From Psettodes erumei (taxonomy: Eukaryota; Chordata; Actinopteri; Pleuronectiformes; Psettodidae), in contig JAFBJZ010000861.1 in the NCBI GenBank assembly GCA_016785225.1, forward strand, positions 248,001 through 312,000: a DNA stretch of 64,000 bases, written 5' to 3'. The notes below the pieces were generated by a model, which searched no databases, had not been told where the DNA came from, and saw only the letters and a program-made list of their open reading frames with translations. The position numbers and the translations under genes were made by a program. Shown here piece by piece: positions 35,001-46,801 of the stretch. Each line of letters opens with the position of its first letter. Within the stretch, counting starts at the first letter, position 1.

Positions 35001-37297
35001 TCCCAAGTCCAACTATTCCGAGCACTTTGCCGTACAGCTCTGCACCCATGAACTGTAAAATTAGAAACAAAACAATGCCCCTGCTTATGAAATCCCAAAC
35101 CACACAGATCCGAGTGTCACATCTGATTATCGACGGCTGGGTGAACAATGGAGTCGACCATGCAACTGCAAATCGCTTTGTGCGCCGACTGCAGGCACGG
35201 CCACTTGCACAGCACACTGGGAGCCTCTGGTTACCTTTTTGCGATCCCAGTTCCCTTGTTTCATTGACATTGCAGCTTGAGGCACGTTTCTGAAAATACA
35301 CAAATGCACATTAATGGAATTTAATAATGCTTCTGTGCATTTGTGCAGACTGAGTGCGAAGACAATTGTTCACAAAGACATGACTCATCTTGCCTTGAGA
35401 GGCTCATCAGCAGGGCACATGTCAGCTCTGCAGCACTGATCGTGTTACCGCTTGGCGTGCTGCAGAAGACAGCGTACAGTTAATGGACAGTCCATTGAGA
35501 ACCATAAGTCAAAACTGTGCGTAGACTGAGCACTTACTTCATTACAATAATACCCTTTTTGGTGGCAGCATCGACATCGACATTGTCCACACCAGTCCCA
35601 GCTCTTCCAATGATTTTTAGATTATCAGCAGCAGTGATAATGTCGGCCGTGACCTTGGTTGCAGATCTAACCACAAGGCCATCATAGTCCTAGGATGGTG
35701 AGAAAGGCATATTTTTGATCTGAAAGTATTTTGTACTAGTTGTTATCTAATCAACATTGTTCAGCGCAAAGTTTTTGCACCACAGCAGCACAATATTAAA
35801 TGGGCAGGATAAGAACCTATAAAAAACATGATTGTTACCTCACCCTGTCTACTCAAGGAGCAATACGATGTCCCAATACTGTAAAATGTCTCAATTAATG
35901 TTGAGCAAAGATGGTCGGAATAAGTTTGGGTTTATTCCTGTTATTGGAAATTAAGGGTGATTACGATTGTAACCTAAAGCTAAACAAACTGGTGTGTCTG
36001 CCTGGTTTAATTAGTGTAGTTTGTTCAGGCTGGTGTGAAAAAGCCTTGACCTGCTTCCAGGCAGAGTCTGGTTGTGCTTTGATTGTTATGTGAGAGCAAC
36101 ACGGAATAACTCAACGGCCTGTGCAATAACAGCAGGCAATTATTAGTATGAATTCAAAGCTGTGTTACTGCAGATCGTGAACTGTGAAGAAAGTGATGTG
36201 TTTTAGTGATGTATGGGCTTTATTTATCCAAGATCATTTTGTAAGGATATGCACATCGGCCGAAGTGTGGAGATTTTCCCTTACGTAGCAGAGAGTAGAA
36301 GAAACTTAAACTAGATTTGAGTCTGTTATCAGCAATTCCTCCAATAACGACTGAGTGAAGTCAGTGGTGTTATCGGTTTTCTCCTGTCTCCTGTCTTTTT
36401 GTCACTACGTTTGACATGAGGTTCAGATAAAGTCTAAACATGCATTCATTTTTAAAAAAAAAAACTTTTTACTATGAAGTGTTGTTAACTGCTGCAGAAG
36501 AAGCTACACTGTTGTTTTTCCGGACTTACTGGAGTTTAAGGGTAACCAGAGAAGGGGCAAAAAGGGGCCCACGTCATAAAAAAAATGTATGCCCCATTGG
36601 ACTGACAGTGAATCAACCCAGCCCTGCGAAACCCTACATTCTTCGGAGTTTTGTGTGAGAGACGATCCCTTGCCACATCGTTCCCAATCTGATCGAACTC
36701 GTGCCAGGCAGACATTTGCTTCTTTAAAACGTGCAGGCTCGGATCGAAGCTGCCGGACTGCTGCTGCATGCGGTTTCCCAGTGATGGGAAAGCCGGTAAA
36801 GTAAGGGATGAGTTGCATCAGCTTCCCAAGGGGCGGTACTAAGCTCAAAAATCAATTGTCTCACCTCAGCCGGCTAAGAAAACGTGTCAGGCTCATTGGG
36901 CACATAGAAAAGAAAGCCTAAAATGAAAGGGAACACACCTTAGATAAAACTTTACGCGACAAAAAAGGTCAGGTGCTATTTGGTTTCTGCCTTAAAACAA
37001 CTTTGTCATTACAACTGCAGCGACAAATCACGAGATCCTGTCAAATCATGGAAGCTAAAGCGACTTTTAAAAAACACGATTCGGTAACGTCTGCATGTTG
37101 CGTATGGAGGGTTAAAAAAAAGATATTCGATGCACGCGAAACTCGCTGTGCAACCTCACCTTTAGCTCCGCGATTAATTCATCCTTTTTCATGTTCTGCT
37201 TTTCCGTGACCCGGATGCCGTTTTCCTCCAGGATGGTCCTGCAGCGAGGATCGACACTCTCGCTGATTAGGACGCTCTTGATGGAGATCGGGGCCAT
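32029..37297 (-). CDS. phgdh: D-3-phosphoglycerate dehydrogenase
   Basis: Exons 37160-37297, 35538-35689, 35394-35459, 35235-35289, 34954-35052, 34699-34831, 34421-34569, 34143-34295, 33677-33815, 33303-33430, 32980-33202, 32029-32183; 1,590 nt, 529 residues. The enzyme makes the first, NAD-dependent step of cytosolic serine synthesis, oxidising 3-phosphoglycerate to 3-phosphohydroxypyruvate. The Rossmann motif GLGRIG lies near residues 152-157. The catalytic Arg in NCARGG is residue 236, the Glu of EPP is 265 and the His of CPHLG is 283, the same numbers as recalled for the human enzyme. The C-terminal ACT-like regulatory region is present. Introns 3, 5 and 7 use GC donors. An in-frame upstream ATG at 37429 could add 44 residues, but the ATG at 37297 has the better context (AAGATGG) and matches the family start. 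Confidence 0.96.
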
Positions 37298-39061
37298 CTT
37301 GGGCTTTGTGCTGCTGTTGAGCGGAGTGACTTGTGCTGAATGGTTGATGCTTGCCTCGGCGAGGTTGACGGACACGGCGAGTTGCTTTCCCTCTGCTGGT
37401 TTTGAATGGTTATTTCGGATTCGAGACATCCGCCCCCCCTCCACCTTTGCAAAATAGACCCGCCTCTTAGGAACATCTCCTGCTGTGACGTAACTGCATG
37501 CAGCGTGTGGAGGCTTGTCATGAAATAAAACATTGCATTAATGTTTGATTGCTTTTTGATAATGTCTTGCTCAGACTACTTCCGTTTACATTTTCGCTCA
37601 GGTCAAGCGAGTTCTCTTACTGTTTTTTTTCCAGTCTTAACTCAGCAGACGCTGTTCATCACCTGACTCATTAAGCAGCACATGACTTGATCTTCAGTGT
37701 GTGCTCAGTATTCTGACATGTTTGCCACAAGTCATACCATTTTTATGTTTATTTTACACATATGTCACTGTTAACCAGATGCGATGGACTGGAAACGTGT
37801 CAGGGGTGTTTCCATGATTCCCTGAATAGTGATGAAAAAGAATGAAGAAATTTGAAAGTATGAGCCAGGATTTTTACTGAGTTAACACACAGAGTGAACA
37901 CAGTCTGGTCACATGAATCCAAATTAACATGCTGTAGGGGTTCCTATTACTCCTACACTCTGTGCAATGCCGCAAGTTAGTTGTGTCGTAATTCACTTCA
38001 GGAATGTGCAACAAACACAAAATCAAAGATATTAAAACAAGATGTTGATACATTCTCTTTTGGAGTTGTGTTCTCAAAACTCAGTGATACACATTACACA
38101 TTTTAATTTCTTCCAAAGAACTTTTATTTGAATAACAGCCTTTGTGGGCCCTCTCTAGGTACAGTTGCAAATGCTATTCGGATCCATTATTTTTTCTACA
38201 GAAAGCCACATTCCTGACACCGAATTTAACATCGTATTCCAAAATGACTTACTGGTCTCCAGAGGTCATGATACCATTTTCAGATTTAAAGCCAGAAGCA
38301 CCAAATCAAAACCATGATGCATGCTGTTGGTTTCTCTAAAGATTTCCTCTTGTTTTCTGTAAAGAAGGTGAAGATACTCAGATGCTATTAGGCTTTGATC
38401 AGTTCTGATGGTGAAACGGCATGCTGCCGCATGACTGTCCATGCAATTATCTGCTTTTCTTTCTTATCTAATAGACACACTGACTGAGTCAGCTGCTCTT
38501 TGCCCTCTGCTCTTGTGCTTTACTTATAGTTACTTCTCTTCTGTGTTTGACCCTCACTGCGCGGAATGATGTGTGTCCGGTTTGATTCCAGAACATTGCT
38601 GTCACGTTCATTCGCTGATGGCGGGATGTGGATAGAGTAGCTGAACTTTTTACTTCATAATGCACACAGGCAACTCACACAGATGAGTTTAATTAGGCAA
38701 GATATTGAAGGACAATCAAAGGCTTGGAATCACCTATTAAACATCTGTATCTGTGTATTTACATCTATACAAACACATACTTAAGATATTCGTATACAGT
38801 CGTACAGTCTATGGATATAGATTGAATATATAGATTTCATTGGAACTGGCTGGCGTCGCCTGCCGCTTATCAGAGGAAGTGGCTTCCGATTGGTTTAGCC
38901 ATTGCCAGGATACGGCACAACAGACGCAGACTGACACAGGTGGGTGCGTAAGGCGAAGTTAGCAAGTTTAGGCGCAGTGAGCGTTCTACATAAAAGGCCG
39001 TTTTATTTATTTTATTTTATATTTTATTTGGCTCCATTACGAGCGAGTGCGCCTCACGCAA
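37298..39061. promoter_or_regulatory. Divergent intergenic region between phgdh and cfap210
   Basis: About 1.76 kb with start codons facing outward. The phgdh side (37298-37500) is moderately CpG-rich. Most of the rest is AT-rich with no recognisable exon. The last 200 bp before cfap210 carry an inverted CCAAT box (GATTGG, about 38888-38893) and an imperfect RFX-like element at 38901-38913. Confidence 0.5.
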
Positions 39062-41837
39062 ATGGCTTCGGTGATTCAGCACGGCCGGCGGAGAGGATCC
39101 AGTAGAAGTGGTGAGAGCGAAATGAACGAGGGGTTGAGGCAGAAAAGTATTTGCTTTCGCTGACACGTGACAGCTGTCGTAAAAACGTATCATCTTAACC
39201 AAGGAGTGAATCAGAGTCACTTGATAAATGCTGAACAATGTCAGACATTGCAATCCCACGACTAGCCACCCAAAAAGTCTTCTCAGCAATCCCAATACAT
39301 GTTTGTGGTGGGGAAAAACTCAATTCCTTCATTATATTTATGATTAATTTGCCCAAAAAGGCCAATTTTAAATAATTCAGTATAAGCAGTAGCATTAATA
39401 CACAAGGGTAAATTTAAACATCACTTGACACTTCTGCTTCGGCGAATTACAGGATGTAAACTGATCCATATTCTCAGTTGCCATAAAGACGGTGTGCACT
39501 GGAAGTAGTGGTCGATTTACAGGAAGCCTTCCTGAGGTTATTGCTTCCCTTTTTAACAGCGTCCTCAGCAGAGGAAGCCAGCAGGATGATTCAGCCACTT
39601 GATCTCCGACAAGTCACGGTCTTATCCAAGGCCGAGTGGCTGAGGATTCAAGATCAATTGAACGGGGTTAATAAAGACCAGGAGAGTATGAGAGACGCTG
39701 CGATGCAGAGAGAGGCCCTGCACCTGCAATCAAAAGAGATGGTGAAGCTTTGGTCCAATACCATCGCCGTAAGTGAATGGTTTTTCTCTCCCATTCGTGT
39801 TTGCTTCATTGTTTCCAGGTTGCAAGAAACAAACAAAAAGGTTACTGTGTTGGCATTTAGGGCCAGAGGCAAAAGAAGCTGGAGGCAAAGAAGATTCGGG
39901 AGCAGATTGAGGAGGAGAAGAGAAAACTGGCTGATGTAGAAGAGGCCAAATACCAGGAACAAAAGCGTAAAGAGGCCACTGAAAAAGCCAAGACCCAGCT
40001 GTATTATCAAACCGACCGAGTCAGAGGATTACATGTTGGCATCACTCAAACTTTATTGTTTTATCCGGTACGTTAGAGACACACATGGATGTTTTGGGTC
40101 AGTGACTGGACTTTTTCTATACTTCCGCAGCGTGCCCTGTTGCTGACAGAAGTGCTGAAGGAGAGGGAGGCTCAGGTTGAGCTGAAGCAAAGAATGACGA
40201 GAGCCACCAAAGATGTGGACAAAGAATTCATGGATGCGGTCAAGGCCAAAGACGACCAGGCGCTGAGACGGGAGCAGGAGAGAGCTCTCCAGAAAAAGCT
40301 TGAGAGACAGGCTGTGGCTGAAGACCTGAAAACCCAGTGAGTCTCACGTGAAACCAGCTCCAAACAGGCATTATATATGACGGCACGTCTCCGCTTTTCC
40401 TGTGGCAAAAGTTTCACTTGAGAATGTAATTCCTCTTCTTTAGGATAAGGGAAAATGAGCTGGCAAGGGAGCAACAAAAGACAGAGAATAAGACGGAGGG
40501 AGATGAAATCCAACGCCTCCGAACGCTTCTTTCTCTTGGAGCAAAGAATGGAGGAGGAAAAACACAGAGAGCAGAAGAGACAACTTATGCAAGCTCACCT
40601 GGTAGGATCTTATAATATCTCATATAACACAGGTTATATGTGGTTTTTGGATCCTTATTTTTCTAACACACTGGTTTACTCTTGCATACGTACAGGAACA
40701 TCTCTCCAACAGAGAGCTCATAAGAGCCGCCGAACAACAAAAACAGGAGTCTGAAGAGGAACGAAGGAAACTTTTTCTCTCTGCGAAACAAAAAATGACA
40801 AAGTTAAGGAAAGACAAAGAAAAGGAGCTGTTCAGGTAAGACCCAGCATCCCGCCTCAACATCTCAAATATGAAAACCGGCTGTCGCGACTAAACCCGAG
40901 TCATTTTATCGTTCAGAGAGGCCCAAGCGCACAGGGAGAGGATCATGAACAAACTGACGCTCAGGCAGCAGGAGCAGGTGGACAGCGAGGAGCAGAGGAT
41001 TGCCAAGGCCGTGGCCGAGCGGGACGCCAAACAGGCGCAGCAGCAGAGGGAGGAGGAGGAGAGGAGGGTGGCGATGTTGAAGTCCATCACTGCACACAGA
41101 GAATTCATGGTAGTTCATTCTTTATGCCTGCAGTGAAATCCAGTTGTTTGTTGTTTTTTTTCTATTTCTGCTGCTTTAACCGTTAACTTTCATCAGAGAA
41201 AAGAAAAGGAGGAGAGGGAAGAAGTGGCGCAACAGAACGCCCGAGATGCGCTTCAGGCCAAGAAAGAGGCGGACAGAATATTTTCTGAGAAGCAACAGGA
41301 GAAGGCCCAGAGGTTCCGAGAAGAGGAGAGAAAACTACTGGAGTTCAATGCCACACAAATGGTAACGTCACAACCGTTTCAACGACATCATCAAAGAGAC
41401 GGACAGTTTGGGTTGCGAAGTAGTTCCTGCCCTCGTTGTCGTCGTGCAGTTGACCGCCGTGTTTTTTTTTTTCCTTCCCCACAGGCTGCGAAGGCAGCCA
41501 GGCACCAGCAGCTGACCAGAGAGGAATGCGAGATCAGGCGAAGCTCGCAGAACTCGTCCTCGAAGAGGAAAACGAGTTTCAACAGTATTCGCGGCACGTC
41601 ATCGACGCAGCGGAGGAGGCTCAGCGGAACGTGTTTCCGCTGCACAGGGCCGCGAGGGGAGGGGTCGGCGGGGGGCTCGGCCCCGTTTTCGGCGGAGTCG
41701 GGCCCAGTTACCTTGTTCAGGACCGCAGCGGCGCTCAGATGCCCCGGTACGTGTCCGCTGCCACCGAGGGCATCAAAAAGCTCAACGAAGCCGAAAACAT
41801 CCGAGAAGCGAAGATGAGACTCGGCTTCACGTGGTGA
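39062..41837 (+). CDS. cfap210: Cilia- and flagella-associated protein 210 (CCDC173), two frame breaks in the reference
   Basis: Exons 39062-39110, 39560-39768, 39861-40034, 40131-40336, 40444-40601, 40696-40835, 40917-41109, 41197-41361, 41485-41837. A long charged coiled-coil protein of the trichohyalin/plectin-homology type. CFAP210 is known as an inner protein of axonemal doublet microtubules in motile cilia and sperm tails. The N-terminus MASVIQHGRRRG and the C-terminal block with GGGLGPVFGGVGPSYLVQD are typical. Frame is consistent across all splices if one base is removed near 40530-40535 (after EGDEIQRLRTL) and one is added near 41522-41527 (before MRDQAKLAEL). Sequence on both sides of each break is conserved, so I treat this as one gene, not a pseudogene. 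Divergent from phgdh, convergent with ppig. Confidence 0.93.
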
Positions 41838-42958
41838 TCCCTGCTGCAAATTTTGGCTCCGAGAACATTTCTCTAAAAAATCTCTTTATCTCAATCACTG
41901 TGAAAATTGTGAGAATGTTACACAGATACAAATTGTAAATTTCCTATCATGACGTAATCACTGTTTACTACTACAATGTAGGAAAATGTTTGGGCCTCCA
42001 ATAGATGACCGTGTTGTTTTGTTTGCGTTGTAACTGTAAGAGCAGAATATCAAGACGACAGGTACGAATCCAAATTGAGTGTTTTAATTCATTCTACATC
42101 GTAGGTTCGAAGTTCTCCTTAAAACCAACTTGCACAAAACACAATTCATATAAACCAATTATGTTGTACTTACAGCATGACAGTGACTTCTTTTTTTCCT
42201 TCTTCTTCTTTCAAACTAAACAAAAAAAGGCCATCCAGAGGGATCTCAAAACCGCTCAACAAATGGGATTACAGTAAGGTTGTGGATGTACAGGAACAAA
42301 AAGAGGCATAGATGTATACATTTCATCTAACAACGACAGGGGATTAGCATGCATGCAAGAAATGAGTGTTCTCTTCCAGACTGATTGTTGTAGTAAAAAA
42401 AAAAAAAAAGAAGAAAAGAAACAGCGTTAAGGTCATGTTAAAACAAATTTTCAGTAAAAAAAAAAAGTCCTGGGGGGGCTTTAAAAGGAAGAGGAATTGT
42501 TGCAGTAAGATCTAAATTTTTTTTTAAACTTTTGTTGTGTTGTTTTTTTTTAACTGGAGCTATCATGAAGCCAAAACACAATTTAGCAAACAATCCAAAA
42601 TAATAGTAATAGTAAAAAAAACAACTTTCAGACTGACTTCCTCTGGTCATGTACAATTAAAACAGAACTGAAGGTGAGATTCTTTTTCAGTCACAAAATT
42701 GTTTTTCTCTGAACTGGCTGCGCAGCTTTGGCGGTGTCGCGCCGTGGGTGGGCGACAAATCCACGCACCCCGTTCAGTGTCAGAGTGCGGCCCATGGCCC
42801 AGGCAAATGCGACGCTTTTCACTTTTTCTGAATGAGGGCCGTGAATATGTCCCGCTCTTGATCGACATCGTGCTATTAGTGGGTAATAAAAAAAAAAAAA
42901 AAAAAAGTGATGAACTTCAAAAGATCTCATTCTGTTTCTTTCTGACGGCATGACGAGC
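41838..42958. other. Convergent 3' flank between cfap210 and ppig
   Basis: 1.1 kb between the two stop codons. It holds both 3' UTRs and many A and T runs (for example around 42395-42410, 42457-42468 and 42887-42905). I found no canonical AATAAA that clearly belongs to either gene and no further coding exon. Confidence 0.5.
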
Positions 42959-43154
42959 TCAGTCACTGTCAGAGCTGGAGCTGGATTTCTTCTTCTTGCC
43001 GTCATCTCTGTCTTTGCTTTTCGTACTATCTGGCCTGGGCCTGGCTGGACTTCTTCTGTCTTTGGATTTGGAGGTGCTCTTAGCTCTCCTTTTGGAATCC
43101 GGGCTCTTCTGACTCTTCCTTCTCTCGTCTCTGTCGCTCTCAGAACTACTGCTG

Positions 43155-43185
<31 letters not shown>

Positions 43186-46100
43186 GTCTCCTCCTCCGGT
43201 CGGCAGCCTCTCGGTCCCTGTCTCTCCTTTGAGATGACCGATCTTTGCTGCGGTCTCTCCGGCTGCTCCTGCTTCTGGAGCGCCTGCTCCTGTACGAGTC
43301 TCGGGTCTTACTTCTGTCTGGGCTTCTGGATCGGCGCTCCTTGTCCCTGGATGTTCCCCGCCTCTTGTTGTCCCTGTCGCTGTTGTGTCGTCTTTCCTGA
43401 CTCCTGCTGCTCTCCCTGCCCCTCTCTCTGTCCTTTTCCCTTTTTTCTTCCCGGTCTTTGGACGCTGAGGCTCCACCTCTCTCCCTGCTCCTGCTGCTTG
43501 ATCTGCGCCCGTCCTTCGCGGTCGTCCTTTCCTTGCTTTCGGACTTCGTTCTAGTTCTCTCACCATTACTTCCTTCTGTGTCCTCTTTATTCTTTTTGTC
43601 AGACTCGTGGCCCTTACTTGTACTTTTGCCGTGATCAGAGTCGGATTCCTTCTCTTTCTTGTTATCGTTTCGATCTTTGCTCCGCGAGCAGCCTCTCCTG
43701 TCATCGCTTCTGTGCCTGTGACCCTTGTCTCTGCTTTTCGACCGTCTACTCTTGTCTCTGCTTTTACTGCGACTTTGAGATTTATCTCGCTTCTTTGCCT
43801 TGTGTTTGTCATGCTTCTCATCCCTCTCTACAGCGTCCTTTTCTTTGCTTTTGGACCTGGACCTGTGTGACCGCGACCTCTTGTCTTTTTTACCCTCGGC
43901 TGCCTTGTCGCGCTTTGCGCTGGAAGCCCGCCTGTCTCTTCTCGGATCTTTGGCGGCCTCGTCCTTGGCCTCGTTCATTTCGCTCCTGTAAAAGGGCAAA
44001 GCAAATGTTACCTACGGGACATGACAACTGGCAGGCTTGTGCATTCAATAATGTAAAGTCCGGGAAAACATTTTGCCATTTTCATAAAGGTCTCATGTCG
44101 GGACCAGGTCGTGGTGATGGCCACTTGACAAGAGCTTGAGCAATAAGTGCATTTACAAGGGGAGAGCTTATATTACACCCTAAAATATGTTTCGAAACAT
44201 ATTTTTCTTGACCGTCTTCGAGGCAGACTGACAAGAAAGCTTGTTTACATTACATTAATTTTACCTGTCGCCTTTGATCCAGCGCTCTCCAGTGACCGCC
44301 CTCATCCTCTGTCGCTGCAGCTCCAGACGCCAGTGTGGAGGAGTTTCACTGCGCCGAAAACGGTCTCTGGACCTCGAGCGTGACCGTGATGGAGTCCGAT
44401 ATCTCTGGATGGGAGAAGTGTCGCAGCATTTACTTCTGCGCTGTACACGCTGGACAGGCCAGACGTCTCGGAAAACTGAATTTTAAATGCCTAGGAATTG
44501 TAAAGTTTAATCTTCCCTGCCGGGTGAAAGCAACTCGACCAATGCCAGTCGTTAGACAGGCGTGAATTGCTGCAAATGTTCAGTTCCTCGTTATCGCAGC
44601 CCACCTACCCTCGGACCTCTGCCTTTTATCTTCCTGCCGGACCGCGTCATCACCAGTCTTCTGTGATACGTTGACTGAGAATTATACGTTGCACTGGGGG
44701 ATCGAAAAGTAAAGAAAGTGAGCACAACCAGTGGTTTGACAAAGAGGATGGATTGTGAACGTATGTGGAGCAGACTCACCTCTCTCTTGGCCTCTCCTCT
44801 TTATTTCTCTGATCCTTCTCGGCCTCGTCTTTTGACGCCTGGACTGCCTGGGGGCTTCTCCTCATGAGGAATCGGTTCTCTGGGATGGGCGGGATCTCCT
44901 CAGGCCGTACAGTGGACGTAACCACCTCCTCTTGTTCTTTCTCCTCGACCGTTTCAGCCTCTGACCTAGCAAAGCACTGCGGCTCAGCATGAGGACGCTA
45001 GACACTATCGTTTACAGTGCGGACAGCGAAAATAAATCACATACTTTTTCTTGTCCTTCTTCCTCTTCTGCTTCTTCTTCAGCTTCTTTGCCTTCTTTTT
45101 CCGCTTCTTGGATTCTTTCTCGGACTCTTCCGAATCCGAGGAGGAATCTGAGGAGCTTTCGGAGTCGCTGGAGCTACTGCTGGAACTGGAGGAGGCTCGC
45201 TCTCTCCTTTTTTCACTTTTTTTTGCTGAAAAAAAAAAAAAAAAATGCAAAAGGGCATTACAAACGCGGCTTTGCAACATCTAAAAATGAGACAGGTGTT
45301 AAAGTTTGCTTTTGAGAATACTTTGCCCGAACAAACCTTTAGATTTGGGGACCAGCTCTCCGCAGTTCAAAACTTTCACATCAGCATACGGTCTGCTGTT
45401 ATGATCCGTTTTCTGGTTCTCCATGGTTTGAACAACCTCTTGGCCAGAGATCACATGTCCAAACACCACGTGAACTCTGGGGAAATAAAAACGCGTTGAG
45501 CTTCAAATTGTGACACATTGCGTGTACGGTGCGCGATGCAATCGATTCGATTTTCAGACGGAATCAGGCGGTATTTACCCATCCAGATGTGGTGAGGGCT
45601 TTGTTGTTCTGAAGTGTCCAGCAAGCCATTCGAGAAAGAAAAAGAGCATGTAATTATTAGGCAGGCTGAGGGATGGAAGAATGAACTAGATCAATGATAT
45701 GAACACAGACACAGTGCTTACATGAAAAACTGGGATCCGTTCGTATCTTTGCCCCTGTTGGCCATAGACAACAGGTACTCCTTGTTGTGTTTGACAGCAA
45801 AGCTTTCATCTGGGGGAAAAGGATAAGATTGTACTGCCGTCTTGGAGCCAACGTCGGTTTGGACAACAACTGACAGCTCGGACAGTCTCCTCTTTACCTT
45901 CAAAAAAGCCTCCGTAGATGGATTCGCCTCCTCTTCCATTGCCTACGACGCCAACGAACAAACCAAACGTAAGTGAAGGAGTTGCAGCCGAAAAATAGAT
46001 TTTGGTGTCATAAAACTTATGTTGATTGCTGGTTATTCAAAGACACTTTGTGCAACCTTGCAGGTGCTTTCATCATTAGATGATGACATCATCTGCACAC

Positions 46101-46801
46101 AGCATCCGGGACGCTAAAACTGAGAGTTTTGTGACGCAACAATCACTTGCAGCCAGCATTCCTTGAACGGGTTGCATTTATTCTAGGCCGAGCGCGCCAT
46201 CCCCAGCACTCGACCTTTATCGACTCACCTTCGCTGAAGTCTCCTCCTTGAATCATGAAGTCCTTGACAATGCGATGGAAGAGACATCCTTTGTAGTGCA
46301 GAGGTTTCTGAGTTCCTTTACCAATGCCTTTCTCGCCTGCGTGAAACAGCGGCAGTTAGTATTATTTAAGAGCATCGGGACAAAAAAAAACCAAACAAAC
46401 AAACGAACTGTTGGCATATTCTCGAGGAGAAAACATGACTCACCTGTGCAGAGGCATCTGAAGTTTTCGCATGTTTTGGGACAGATGTCTGAAAACAACT
46501 CCACCACGACTCTGCCGACTGAGAGGAGACACCGCAATAGGACAATTCATATCGGTATATGGCGAGCATACAGCTAAACTAATTTGGTCTGAAACAATAT
46601 AGTTAAAATAAACCATTCTGACGTTGAAGTTTAATAATTACATTTTTTTTACATCTAACTGGGGGTGGAAGTATTTCCTTAAGGAGCGGCTGAGTGAGCG
46701 TGCCAGAAAGTAGGCAGAGCGGGGAGATGCGTTTTCCTACCGAGCACGTTACTGATTCCAATGTCGAAGAAGCACCGAGTGCGCTGAACCTTGATCCCCA
46801 T
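42959..46801 (-). CDS. ppig: Peptidyl-prolyl cis-trans isomerase G (SR-cyclophilin)
   Basis: Exons 46741-46801, 46444-46518, 46229-46336, 45898-45942, 45722-45809, 45579-45608, 45337-45476, 45045-45225, 44780-44965, 44609-44693, 44265-44404, 42959-43985; 2,166 nt, 721 residues, in frame. PPIG is a nuclear-speckle cyclophilin that binds the phosphorylated C-terminal domain of Pol II and SR factors. Residues 1-~175 form the isomerase domain, with the catalytic Arg in LFHRIVKDF (residue 67) and GGDFSEG. The cyclosporin-contact Trp of cyclophilin A is His here (PHLDG), as recalled for human PPIG. Then come a poly-Ser/acidic stretch, a Lys-rich nuclear region, the conserved TRSGRKIKGRGPRRYRTPSR block and a 340-residue RS/RD tail in a single last exon. 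The tail contains a 14-residue Ser run encoded by a CTG/CAG repeat. Confidence 0.96.
43150..43185. repeat. CTG/CAG trinucleotide repeat in the ppig coding sequence
   Basis: About eleven CTG units with one interruption lie in the last ppig exon. On the sense (minus) strand they read as AGC codons and encode a Ser run between basic RRRRR and acidic ESDRDE segments. Confidence 0.85.

Noticed and set aside
39062..41837. cfap210 as a pseudogene because of two frame breaks
   Set aside because: All splice sites and both conserved ends are intact. Similar single-base breaks occur in ubr3 and klhl23, pointing to sequence errors rather than decay.
42691..43821. Long alternative frame of 376 codons over the ppig last exon
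   Set aside because: It is a shadow of the repetitive Arg/Ser/Glu codons. The true frame continues the splice phase and ends SSSSSDSD.
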